From NCBI GenBank assembly GCA_963664285.2, contig CAXXNX010000040.1:124001-188000 (forward strand): DNA of 64,000 nucleotides. Direction: 5' to 3'. This DNA comes from JAJCYL01 sp963664285. Its GTDB lineage: Bacteria > Bacteroidota > Bacteroidia > Cytophagales > Cyclobacteriaceae. The position numbers and the translations under genes were made by a program. Every line of letters starts with the position of its first letter. Position 1 is the stretch's first letter. The notes beneath the pieces are model-generated. The model saw nothing but the letters and a program-made list of their open reading frames with translations. It was not told the origin of the DNA and did no database searches. Positions 57,020-64,000 of this stretch are shown here, piece by piece.

Positions 57020-58345
57020 TCAATTAAGACGATTCATAATATTGCAATATTTGTATTCTTCATCGACTTCAATATAGACATCGTCCCTTGCCTCAAGGAA
57101 CCAATGTTCCATAATCCGTCCCCTTTTTTCTGCCAGTGCCGCCCGATATATCTTTTGATAATCATCTTTCAGATTAGCCTGATGCGGCGCCATCCTTGAC
57201 TCATAATAAAGAATTCTTACGGCCTCGGTGCCGTCATCCAAGCGATAGCGAATTGGAATTGTAATTGTTTCAATTGCCATTGTATCAATGGTGAAGAAAA
57301 TCACAGGATCAAGCTCTTCTACAGAAATTCGGCTTGAACCATTAGAATCTGAGAAAAATCCTCCATTAGACGAAGTCTCTTGATCGTCCGAATATTCCTT
57401 GGCAGCCTTGGCAAATGTTATGGTATCAGTAAGAATACCAGCTCTTAGGCCATCAAGGTATTCTATCCCACGCTGAATATCACTCTCCAGTGGTTGAGAT
57501 ATAATAAGTATATGCCTGGTATTAAAGGTATTTCCTCTCCGCTCCAAAAACTGAAGAATATGTGTACCAAAGTCAGTTTCAAACGGTTCTGAAATTTCGT
57601 TTGGTTTCAGACCGAATGCGGTTGCTTCAAATTCCGGCGCTAATATTCCGCGTCTTTGAAATCCCAATTCTCCTCCGTTTTGGACAACGCTAGGGTCCAT
57701 GCTGTTATCCCGGGCTAACTTATTAAAATCAGCGCCATCTAAAATTTGCTGACGAATGTCATTGAGTCTCTTTCTTACTAATTCTTTCTGGGATTTACTG
57801 ACATCAGGAATTTTCACAATCTGTCCCACCTTCACCTCCGTGGAAAAATAGGGCAGACTATCCCTAGGTATTTTTTTGAAAAACCTTCTCACTTCAGCTG
57901 GTGATACTGTCATGTCAGCCGTGAGGTTGCCTTCCATTTTTTGAGCAGTCAATTGCTCCTTGATGGACTCTGCCAATTCTACCTTGAACTGCTCAATTGT
58001 TTTGCCATAGTATTCTTCTATCGCTTCTTCGGAGCCAACCTGACTTATAAAGAACTGGAGTCTACGGTCCAGGTTGTTGTCTACTTCTTCATCTAATACT
58101 ACAACAGAGTCAATTTCAGCTTTTGCAACCAACATTTTGGAAACCAATAAATTTTCGAGAATAAGGCATTTATCTGAAGATCTCCCTTGGGATAAGACAT
58201 CAAGGTATGCCTTCTCAACATCGGATTTTAATACAATGTAGTTGTCTACTTTACCAACTATTTTATCTATAACAATTTGATTAGACTGTCCCTTTACCAG
58301 GTAACATGTCAATAAAATGATGAAAAAAACTCTACTGAATTTCAT
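57020..58345 (-). CDS. SurA-like periplasmic peptidyl-prolyl isomerase
   Basis: This 441-residue chaperone assists outer membrane protein folding. It has a signal peptide (FFIILLTCYLVKGQ), a SurA-type N-terminal helical domain, and two parvulin-like domains: one near residues 175-275 (VKVGQIVKIPDV, GGELGFQRRG) and one near 280-390 (TRHILIISQPL, SNGGFFSDSNG). It overlaps the upstream SurA-like gene by 14 bp and is followed by moxR. Confidence 0.88.
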   Translation of the reverse strand: MKFSRVFFIILLTCYLVKGQSNQIVIDKIVGKVDNYIVLKSDVEKAYLDVLSQGRSSDKCLILENLLVSKMLVAKAEIDSVVVLDEEVDNNLDRRLQFFISQVGSEEAIEEYYGKTIEQFKVELAESIKEQLTAQKMEGNLTADMTVSPAEVRRFFKKIPRDSLPYFSTEVKVGQIVKIPDVSKSQKELVRKRLNDIRQQILDGADFNKLARDNSMDPSVVQNGGELGFQRRGILAPEFEATAFGLKPNEISEPFETDFGTHILQFLERRGNTFNTRHILIISQPLESDIQRGIEYLDGLRAGILTDTITFAKAAKEYSDDQETSSNGGFFSDSNGSSRISVEELDPVIFFTIDTMAIETITIPIRYRLDDGTEAVRILYYESRMAPHQANLKDDYQKIYRAALAEKRGRIMEHWFLEARDDVYIEVDEEYKYCNIMNRLN

Positions 58346-59210
58346 ACTTTTCGAAATAATTATTCTCTGACGCTTCTTTTAAGGTATTTTCTTCCAGGTC
58401 TCTTGTTAATTGTATTTTCCTTTTATTAACAATTATGTTAATGATATCATCCCTTACATAATCTAAAGGCGATACCTGGTCTGATATTTTGTATTCAATC
58501 ATTTTTAGAAGGTAAATGAAATTGTCATCAGAAGTTTCAACAAAATTATTATTCCTCAAAAATTGGACCTTATTGGGAATCGCTGCCAAAGGGGTGTTTT
58601 TAATTACTTCATTAAAATTTACCCATATGGAATCTTCAAGATGAGAACGGCTCGCAAATTGGTAACAATATGTCCGAATTTCTTCCATATCAGTATTCGG
58701 ATAAGAGCGAACACCATTCCTAATCCTTCTTATCCGCGGAGCCTCAGCAGGTAGTTTGACAAAAAGTCCTCTAATGATATTCTGTTTCAACACGAAATTA
58801 TCTTTTTTTTCCTCGTAGTATTGCTCTATCTCTTCATCGGAAACATCTTTTGTCAATTGCTGCTGCACCACAAGTTTTTCATACTCATGAACCATTAAGG
58901 CATAGCGATAATCCAGAACCTTACGTTCTATATCCGCTTCATCAAACTGGATGCTTGCTGAAGCCTTATCAATCATCAACTGTTTTTTAATCCAACTATC
59001 AACATATTGATTCACTATATCAATGCTATCCCTCAGAGAAACGTCGTCCGGAACCACTCCCGCCAAATCATTGCGATAAAGAAAGGTTTCTTTAACTCTG
59101 GCTATCCGAACATCGGTTTCCCCAATATCTTCCGAATTGCTTAGCTTGACATAGTCACAGGCTGCTATAAGGAAAAACAGTACGATAAATTGAAACTTCA
59201 ATGTGTTCAA
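58332..59210 (-). CDS. SurA/PpiC-related lipoprotein
   Basis: The 292-residue protein has a lipobox (IAACDYVK) and a helical SurA-N-like domain (ESWIKKQLMIDKA-type segment, IEQYYEEKKDNFVLKQNIIRG). I see no complete parvulin active site, so it may be a chaperone partner rather than an isomerase. It is the first gene of the pair with the SurA-like isomerase. An IS1595 copy ends 67 bp upstream of its start, beyond the -7 box. Confidence 0.75.
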   Translation of the reverse strand: MNTLKFQFIVLFFLIAACDYVKLSNSEDIGETDVRIARVKETFLYRNDLAGVVPDDVSLRDSIDIVNQYVDSWIKKQLMIDKASASIQFDEADIERKVLDYRYALMVHEYEKLVVQQQLTKDVSDEEIEQYYEEKKDNFVLKQNIIRGLFVKLPAEAPRIRRIRNGVRSYPNTDMEEIRTYCYQFASRSHLEDSIWVNFNEVIKNTPLAAIPNKVQFLRNNNFVETSDDNFIYLLKMIEYKISDQVSPLDYVRDDIINIIVNKRKIQLTRDLEENTLKEASENNYFEKYEIQ

Positions 59211-59220
59211 AATTGAGGCG

Positions 59221-59228
59221 CAAAAGTA
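59221..59228 (-). promoter_or_regulatory. Probable -7 box of the SurA-like operon
   Basis: TACTTTTG on the minus strand matches TAnnTTTG, 11 bp upstream of the first gene. The IS1595 insertion point (59269-59276) is about 45 bp upstream, so the core promoter survives but anything further upstream has been displaced. Confidence 0.5.
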
Positions 59229-59931
59229 AGTGAAATGATTCGTTTGAAGAAATGTGAAAAAGAGATTAATCTTTATGGCTAAGTTCTAAATAACACAGCA
59301 ATTATTATTATCTTCGCTATATGATATCAAGTCAAGAGATCAAAAATTTATTTGCACAATTGCCGATAAGTTCCCAAACCGAATTGTTGGATGAGTTGCT
59401 CCAGGAGCAGGAATTACAAGGCAAAGTATTGATTGCCGCTCAACAACAAATAGCAGAGAAAAGAAAGAAGAAACCCTGTCCAAATTGCACAAGCGAGAAG
59501 GTATATAAGAGGGGCAGACAAAAAGGTGTGCAGATGTATCAGTGCAATGAATGTAAAAGATGGTACAGTGAAACAACAGGGACACCTTTGTATGACATCA
59601 AGCTTAAATCAAAATGGCAATCTTATCTGCGCTGCATGGAGCAGGGCATGCCGATAAAAAAGATAGCAAAACAAATCGGAATAAGCATCCAGACAAGCTT
59701 CGACTGGCGGCATAAGATATTGAGTTCACTAAATGAGTTTGTTCCCGAACAGTTATCCTCGGAAGTAGAATGTGATGAATTGGAACTGGCACTTAACAAC
59801 AAGGGCAGTCGAAATTTAGATAGGGCAGCAAGAAAGAGGGGAAACGATTTCATACGGAATATGGGAAAGGAAGAGGTCACAGTTGTCCAGGTAGTAACAG
59901 CGGTTGAACGCAAGGGGGAGAAGTACCTTAA

Positions 59932-61552
59932 CCCGCATTATTCATAGGCCACCAATTTTGGGATTAATAATGGGTTGCTAACTATTTTTGATTGGAGTGT
60001 ATGTATTAATTTGAAGATCAACCAGGTTTCTGGATTTCAAAGGACATTAGAGCGTTTTTTTGTTAGAATTTTTCAATTTTCAGTCAAAGCTCTATTGTGT
60101 TCTTATGGAAGAACATTTTTTTGATTAAACCAAACTGTTTAACTGATCGGTCAGTTCACCGTAAGCAAATCGCCCAGCAGGTATTGATATCTAAAGGCTC
60201 TTGAGAATTGTATTGTCAATGATCTTTTCCTTTCTTTCAGGCACGCCCCAACCTTCATCAGGTAAAGCCGGATATTGTCCACTTGCCATCGTTTAGCAAA
60301 GTGGTGTTTTGTTTTGGCAATTAATAATTTAATCTGCCGGAACATTTCATAACAGAGGGTAGCGATGATTAAACGCATGAAATTGGCCCAGTAGCGATGA
60401 CAGGAAAGCCGGTCGGAATAAGTCATGTTTTTGAGTTCCTTTATTCGATTTTCACTGGCATCACCTCGCTTGACATAAAAATCAAAGTAAATCTGTTGAG
60501 CGGTCATCGCTTCAAAGTTGCTCACAAAGTAACGGACATTCATTCCTTTTCCGGTAGACTCCACTTTGGCGTACAGCTTTTCAGAACGATCCCAGCTTTT
60601 GGCCTGGTAAGTAAACGGGCCAACAAACTCTTGATGTTTGATGATTTTTGAAGCATATTCCTTTTTTACTTCAATGATAGTCTGTTTGGTAAAAGTCTTT
60701 AAAACTTCATTACTACTAATACCTAAACAAAATTGAAGGTCAAACTGCTTAGCTATCCGATAAAAAGATGCTCCTGAAAAGCCACTATCCGCTCGAATAA
60801 GGATCTTTACTGAGGGCAGTTTTTTTCTGATTTTAATGACAATCCTTTTCAATAAGGCCACAAACCATTTGTTGGAGTGACAATTGCCCGGACGTAGTAC
60901 TGGTAAAATGACCTGACCGGTGTTCCCGTCCTTAAAGAACAACTCATGGTACATAGTCTGTCCATAATAGCCATTATACAAACTGAGTTGTTGGGATCCA
61001 TGAGTAGGGTCATCGGTACCATCTACATCAATGATGATTTGACCAGTCTTCTCTTTCAACTCCTCTACATAACGGTCTACAAACCATTGACTCATCTGGT
61101 AGATCAGACTCCGATCGGCCTTGTTTTCAAATCGACTTAAAGTAGGCTGGGAACATAATCCGCTATCTAGTACTTTACGGATCACCGGATCCTCTCGGAG
61201 TTTTTGTTCGTCATTGCAATCCTGATAGCCCTGCATCATTAAAAACACCCGTTGGCGAAGCATTTCTTCATAAGTGTATTCGATAAAAAAGGGGTTTCGA
61301 TAGTCAGGAATCAGTGCGGCGAAGCTTTTTAATAGACCAGTCTTTCTCTCTACTTTTTCACTTAACAATATCGCTCCGTCTGAGCTAATCGCTGATGCTG
61401 AAAAATCAAATTTAAAAGCTTGTTTTCCTCGATAAAATACGGTATCTTTTTCCTTATATTCAGGCATAAATTAATTGCTTATTTTGTTGTCTAACTATCT
61501 CAATATAAGCAATTTATGCCTGTTTTTTATTGTCTACTATGAATTTTTCGGG
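59932..61552 (-). mobile_element. IS1380-family insertion sequence, copy 4 (nested)
   Basis: This 1621-bp copy is inserted into the IS1595 transposase, flanked by TTAA at 59928-59931 and 61553-61556. Removing it with one TTAA restores the exact IS1595 sequence AAGTACCTTAAAGCTGTTG. Confidence 0.97.
60151..61467 (-). CDS. IS1380-family transposase (copy 4)
   Basis: This 438-residue DDE transposase is identical to copies 1 to 3, and intact. It lies antisense to the IS1595 transposase it interrupts. Confidence 0.95.
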   Translation of the reverse strand: MPEYKEKDTVFYRGKQAFKFDFSASAISSDGAILLSEKVERKTGLLKSFAALIPDYRNPFFIEYTYEEMLRQRVFLMMQGYQDCNDEQKLREDPVIRKVLDSGLCSQPTLSRFENKADRSLIYQMSQWFVDRYVEELKEKTGQIIIDVDGTDDPTHGSQQLSLYNGYYGQTMYHELFFKDGNTGQVILPVLRPGNCHSNKWFVALLKRIVIKIRKKLPSVKILIRADSGFSGASFYRIAKQFDLQFCLGISSNEVLKTFTKQTIIEVKKEYASKIIKHQEFVGPFTYQAKSWDRSEKLYAKVESTGKGMNVRYFVSNFEAMTAQQIYFDFYVKRGDASENRIKELKNMTYSDRLSCHRYWANFMRLIIATLCYEMFRQIKLLIAKTKHHFAKRWQVDNIRLYLMKVGACLKERKRSLTIQFSRAFRYQYLLGDLLTVN

Positions 61553-61968
61553 TTAAAGCTGTTGCATCAAAACGGCTGAGCAAAGAAGAAATTTCAAAGG
61601 CATTGGATGGGAAGTTGGCCTACGGTGCAACCTTGATTACAGATAAGCACCCTTCTTATAAGGCTTTTGCCAAAGACAACCCCTCCATAAAGCACAAAGC
61701 GCTATTGGCCAAAGATCATGTGGATAGAGATGATAAAACAATCCATCTGCAAAAAGTAAACAATGTTCACACTCAACTTAGGACATTCTTACGCCCATTC
61801 AATGGTGTCAGTTCCAAATATTTGCAAAACTACCTGAATTGGTATGCTTATGCTGACCGAATAAGAGAGTAAAACAACTTTGAAACAATGGTTTCTGACT
61901 ATGCTATTAACGGATCAAGCCTATCATCTGTATGAGCTATTTAAACAAAATGCTGTTATAATTAGAAC

Positions 61969-62391
61969 TTAGCTATCTTTATCAATCTTCTTGCAAAGCG
62001 TACAGACGTTCTTGTTGTTCTTCTTAGTGAATTCGATCTTATCCATAATCCGTTGCACCAGCATCAATCCTAGTCCACCTTTCTTTTTCTTGATTATTAT
62101 GTCTTTAAGGTTTGGTTCGGAATATTGATTTAAGGCAAATGCCATACCTTCGTCCACTATTTCGAATATCACCTCTTCCTTGTCCTTGTAATTAATACAC
62201 ACCTCAAAACTCTCATCGGCATTACCTTGATGAGAGTGTATTATTAAGTTGGCACAAATTTCGTCTACAGCCAAAACGATCTGATAAGCTTCAATATCGG
62301 ACATAGCATGAGATTTGAGCACTTTTTCTACAAAAGCCCTGATCTCCCGCAGCTGCTTTATACTGCAATGTGCTTTAAGCCTGTGTATCAT
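61969..62391 (-). CDS. RsbW-like anti-sigma regulatory ATP-binding protein
   Basis: This 140-residue HATPase binds ATP and probably phosphorylates the STAS partner or sequesters a target. The N-box ANLIIHSHQG and the G2 motif KKKGGLGLMLVQRIMD are visible. It overlaps the STAS gene by 17 bp. IS1595 copy 3 is inserted at its stop codon: the natural end is KKIDKD-stop, and the IS now supplies AGC TAA, adding one Ser. The protein is otherwise complete. Confidence 0.88.
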   Translation of the reverse strand: MIHRLKAHCSIKQLREIRAFVEKVLKSHAMSDIEAYQIVLAVDEICANLIIHSHQGNADESFEVCINYKDKEEVIFEIVDEGMAFALNQYSEPNLKDIIIKKKKGGLGLMLVQRIMDKIEFTKKNNKNVCTLCKKIDKDS

Positions 62392-62725
62392 TCAAATAAG
62401 CCTCAGCCTCCTTTCTGGAGGACACAATTTTCAGTAAGTTCTCTAAACCGATGAGTTCGAATACATGATTGACTTTATCCTGAAGGCCGTATACAACGAA
62501 CCTAATACCTTTGTCATTGAAATCTTCCAAATATGACATGAATACACCCAACCCTGCAGAGGAAATATAGTTTAGCCCCTGACAATCAACCAACATCTTC
62601 TTATGACCAGCTTCCATAGCCTTGCGAATGGCGTTATCCAGGTGAATAGATGAACTCGCATCAACTTCGCCAACTACAATTAATTGCAGTATTTCATCAT
62701 TTGTTATCTCTCGTATTTCTACCAT
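62375..62725 (-). CDS. STAS-domain anti-sigma factor antagonist
   Basis: This is a 116-residue partner-switching protein of the SpoIIAA/RsbV type. The phosphorylatable serine lies in the loop NYISSAGLGVFM. Dephosphorylation by the upstream RsbU-like phosphatase would let it bind the RsbW-like kinase. It lies 6 nt after that phosphatase gene. Confidence 0.9.
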   Translation of the reverse strand: MVEIREITNDEILQLIVVGEVDASSSIHLDNAIRKAMEAGHKKMLVDCQGLNYISSAGLGVFMSYLEDFNDKGIRFVVYGLQDKVNHVFELIGLENLLKIVSSRKEAEAYLNDTQA

Positions 62726-62731
62726 TCACCG

Positions 62732-64000
62732 TTATTTAAATTTTACAATTAATAGAGAATAATCATCCGCCATTGTTTTTTCGTCAGAAAACTTGTAGAG
62801 ATCTTCAACCAGCCCTTTCTGAATCAGTTCAGGAGGGTGTTCAGCGTGTCTTTCAAGAGAATCCTTCAATCGGGAATACCCATATTCTTCTCTGTCTGTA
62901 TTGGTTGCTTCCGTAATCCCATCGGTGTACAACACAATGATGTCCCCCGGGCTGTATCGGAATTCGTTGACTTCTATGTATTTATTGAATTCTTTGTTTC
63001 TCAAAATGCCCAAACCCATTCCTTTTGTTTCGAAGAAGTCGGCACGTTTACTTTTTAACCGATAATAGAGTATTGGGCTGTGCCCGGCTCTTGAGAATTC
63101 AACTGTCGTTTTCTCAAAATCAATAATATAGAACGCAAGTGTAATAAAGGACGATCTCTCAAGGCATCGGCTTAATGCATTGTTGGCGTGTACCATGAAT
63201 TCCTTTGGAGACAAGTCCAGTTGAACAAGGCTATGAAAAATGCCCTTCATTTGGGACATATTAAATGCTGCCGAGGTACCTTTCCCGGAAACGTCGCCTA
63301 TTACCAGTGCGACTTTATTTTCATCATAATTGTAAATATCATAGTAGTCACCACCAACTTCATCGGCTGCCATAGAAAAAGCTGATATCTCGAGTTTAGC
63401 ATTGCAGTTGAGTTTTTCGGGCAGCAGACTTCTCTGAACACGGTTAGCAATCTTCAGTTCCTCCTTATATCGTTCATTTTTGATAGCTTCATTTAAAAGC
63501 CGGAAGTTCTCTATGGAAATACTGGCCTGGTTAACAAAGGTTTGAATGATCCCAACCATTTCTTTATCAAAGCCATCCGTTACTTCCTTAAGCAAAACAA
63601 TGGTTGCAACATGTTGCGTTTTAGCCATTACTGGAAATACCAATATAGATCTGTATGTACCTCCCTTTAACTTTCCCGTAACTTTCGTGGGCATGTGAGT
63701 GGTATCAAAGTCTAAATCAAAGATCTGTTTGATCTCTTTTTCTCTAAGTAGTTCCTTTATTTCCGGGATTTTATCCTCACTAAGGATGTAAGAATATACT
63801 TTTGTCGTATTACCTTGGGTATCGATTATTTCTATCCAGGCAGCATCTGCAAAAACCGCACTTACTGAACTGTCCAAAAGTATTTCGTAGACCTGATCTT
63901 CATTTTTACCAGAGGGTATTGACTGACTGAGACGTTGGAAACTGACTACCTCCTCTAGCTTCTTTTCAAAAACTGAGGACGTAGGGAGGTTAAAGATGAT
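62732..64000 (-). CDS. RsbU-like PP2C phosphatase with GAF domain (partial, runs off right edge)
   Basis: The open frame continues to the window edge, so the true start lies beyond 64000; an apparent start at 63877 is a TTG inside the frame. The visible 420 or so residues hold a GAF-type sensor domain (FNLPTSSVFEKKLEEVV to about residue 170) and a SpoIIE/PP2C phosphatase domain with DEVGGDYYDI, GDVSGKGTSAAFNMSQMKG and IIVLYTDGITEA. It would dephosphorylate the STAS protein encoded next. Missing N-terminal part may hold further sensors. Confidence 0.9.
   Translation of the reverse strand: MIFNLPTSSVFEKKLEEVVSFQRLSQSIPSGKNEDQVYEILLDSSVSAVFADAAWIEIIDTQGNTTKVYSYILSEDKIPEIKELLREKEIKQIFDLDFDTTHMPTKVTGKLKGGTYRSILVFPVMAKTQHVATIVLLKEVTDGFDKEMVGIIQTFVNQASISIENFRLLNEAIKNERYKEELKIANRVQRSLLPEKLNCNAKLEISAFSMAADEVGGDYYDIYNYDENKVALVIGDVSGKGTSAAFNMSQMKGIFHSLVQLDLSPKEFMVHANNALSRCLERSSFITLAFYIIDFEKTTVEFSRAGHSPILYYRLKSKRADFFETKGMGLGILRNKEFNKYIEVNEFRYSPGDIIVLYTDGITEATNTDREEYGYSRLKDSLERHAEHPPELIQKGLVEDLYKFSDEKTMADDYSLLIVKFK

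Larger units (their letters stand above)
59321..61972 (+). pseudogene. IS1595 transposase, split by IS1380 and frameshifted
   Basis: The first 202 codons (59321-59927) match the intact copy up to EKYL. After IS1380 (59932-61552) it resumes with AVASKRLSKEEISKALDG. A deletion of AG within the AGAGAG run at 61864-61869 (one dinucleotide fewer than in the intact copy) ends it at RIRE. Two independent lesions make it inactive. Confidence 0.95.
59277..61974 (+). mobile_element. IS1595-family insertion sequence copy 3, interrupted by IS1380
   Basis: The composite spans 2698 bp: 1075 minus 2 plus 1625. The outer flanks carry a perfect 8-bp duplication ATCTTTAT (59269-59276 and 61975-61982). The transposase is split at codon 203 by IS1380 copy 4 with TTAA duplicated. 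Confidence 0.96.

Overview
The window reads as chromosome of a Bacteroidota bacterium, most likely Cytophagales (Fulvivirga/Roseivirga-like). Supporting signs are a Bacteroidota-type promoter (TTTG-N19-TAnnTTTG) before the tRNA-tuf operon, a tmRNA whose tag ends GESNYAMAA, many lipoproteins with short signal peptides, LytS/LytTR-type signalling genes, DUF4286, and a relic of a type IX secretion sorting domain. The genus is an inference; no 16S gene is present.

Layout. 1-340: one end of an ISNCY-type IS. 347-2028: tRNA-Tyr, tRNA-Gly, tRNA-Thr and tuf under one promoter. 2066-17359: housekeeping genes (M1 peptidase, biotin carrier, pyrH, frr, nadD, gmk, an ECF sigma/anti-sigma pair, ahcY, yidD, an aminotransferase, plsC, gatC). 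17356-20340: a very large membrane/TPR protein. 20538-22573: a complete ISNCY-type element. 22576-27322: DUF4286, greA, HIT, dnaK and a zinc-ribbon membrane protein. 27643-43366: an accessory graveyard with IS30, two IS1380 copies, one IS1595 copy, at least six broken genes and one intact metabolic gene (bifunctional ATP sulfurylase/APS kinase). 43781-45876: tmRNA and radA. 45978-48786: a LytS/LytTR pair whose regulator is split by an IS1595 copy. 48975-55343: HAD hydrolase, pheS, rny, zapA, a coiled-coil gene and pheT. 55683-59210: broken small lipoprotein, frameshifted moxR, and two SurA-like chaperone genes. 59277-61974: an IS1595 copy carrying an IS1380 copy inside it. 61969-64000: an RsbW/STAS/RsbU partner-switching module that runs off the right edge.

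The main message is active insertion-sequence expansion together with gene decay. Four IS1380 copies are nearly identical (one synonymous and one non-coding difference seen, both in one copy), each flanked by duplicated TTAA. Three IS1595 copies have 8-bp target duplications (one imperfect). Several interrupted genes can be rebuilt exactly in frame by removing the IS and one target copy: an 803-codon lipoprotein hit by two different ISs, a 239-residue LytTR regulator, and the IS1595 transposase hit by IS1380. Other genes are broken by small indels or stops without any IS (moxR, phosphotriesterase, DUF1080 lipoprotein, a GC-richer membrane protein). This is the pattern expected of a lineage under relaxed selection. 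No CRISPR array, prophage or recognisable defence system is visible. The most unusual features are the start-codon-masking hairpins in the IS elements, the IS inserted exactly at a stop codon, the palindromic CTAATTAG junctions of the ISNCY-type element, and the A10 frameshift site in its transposase.
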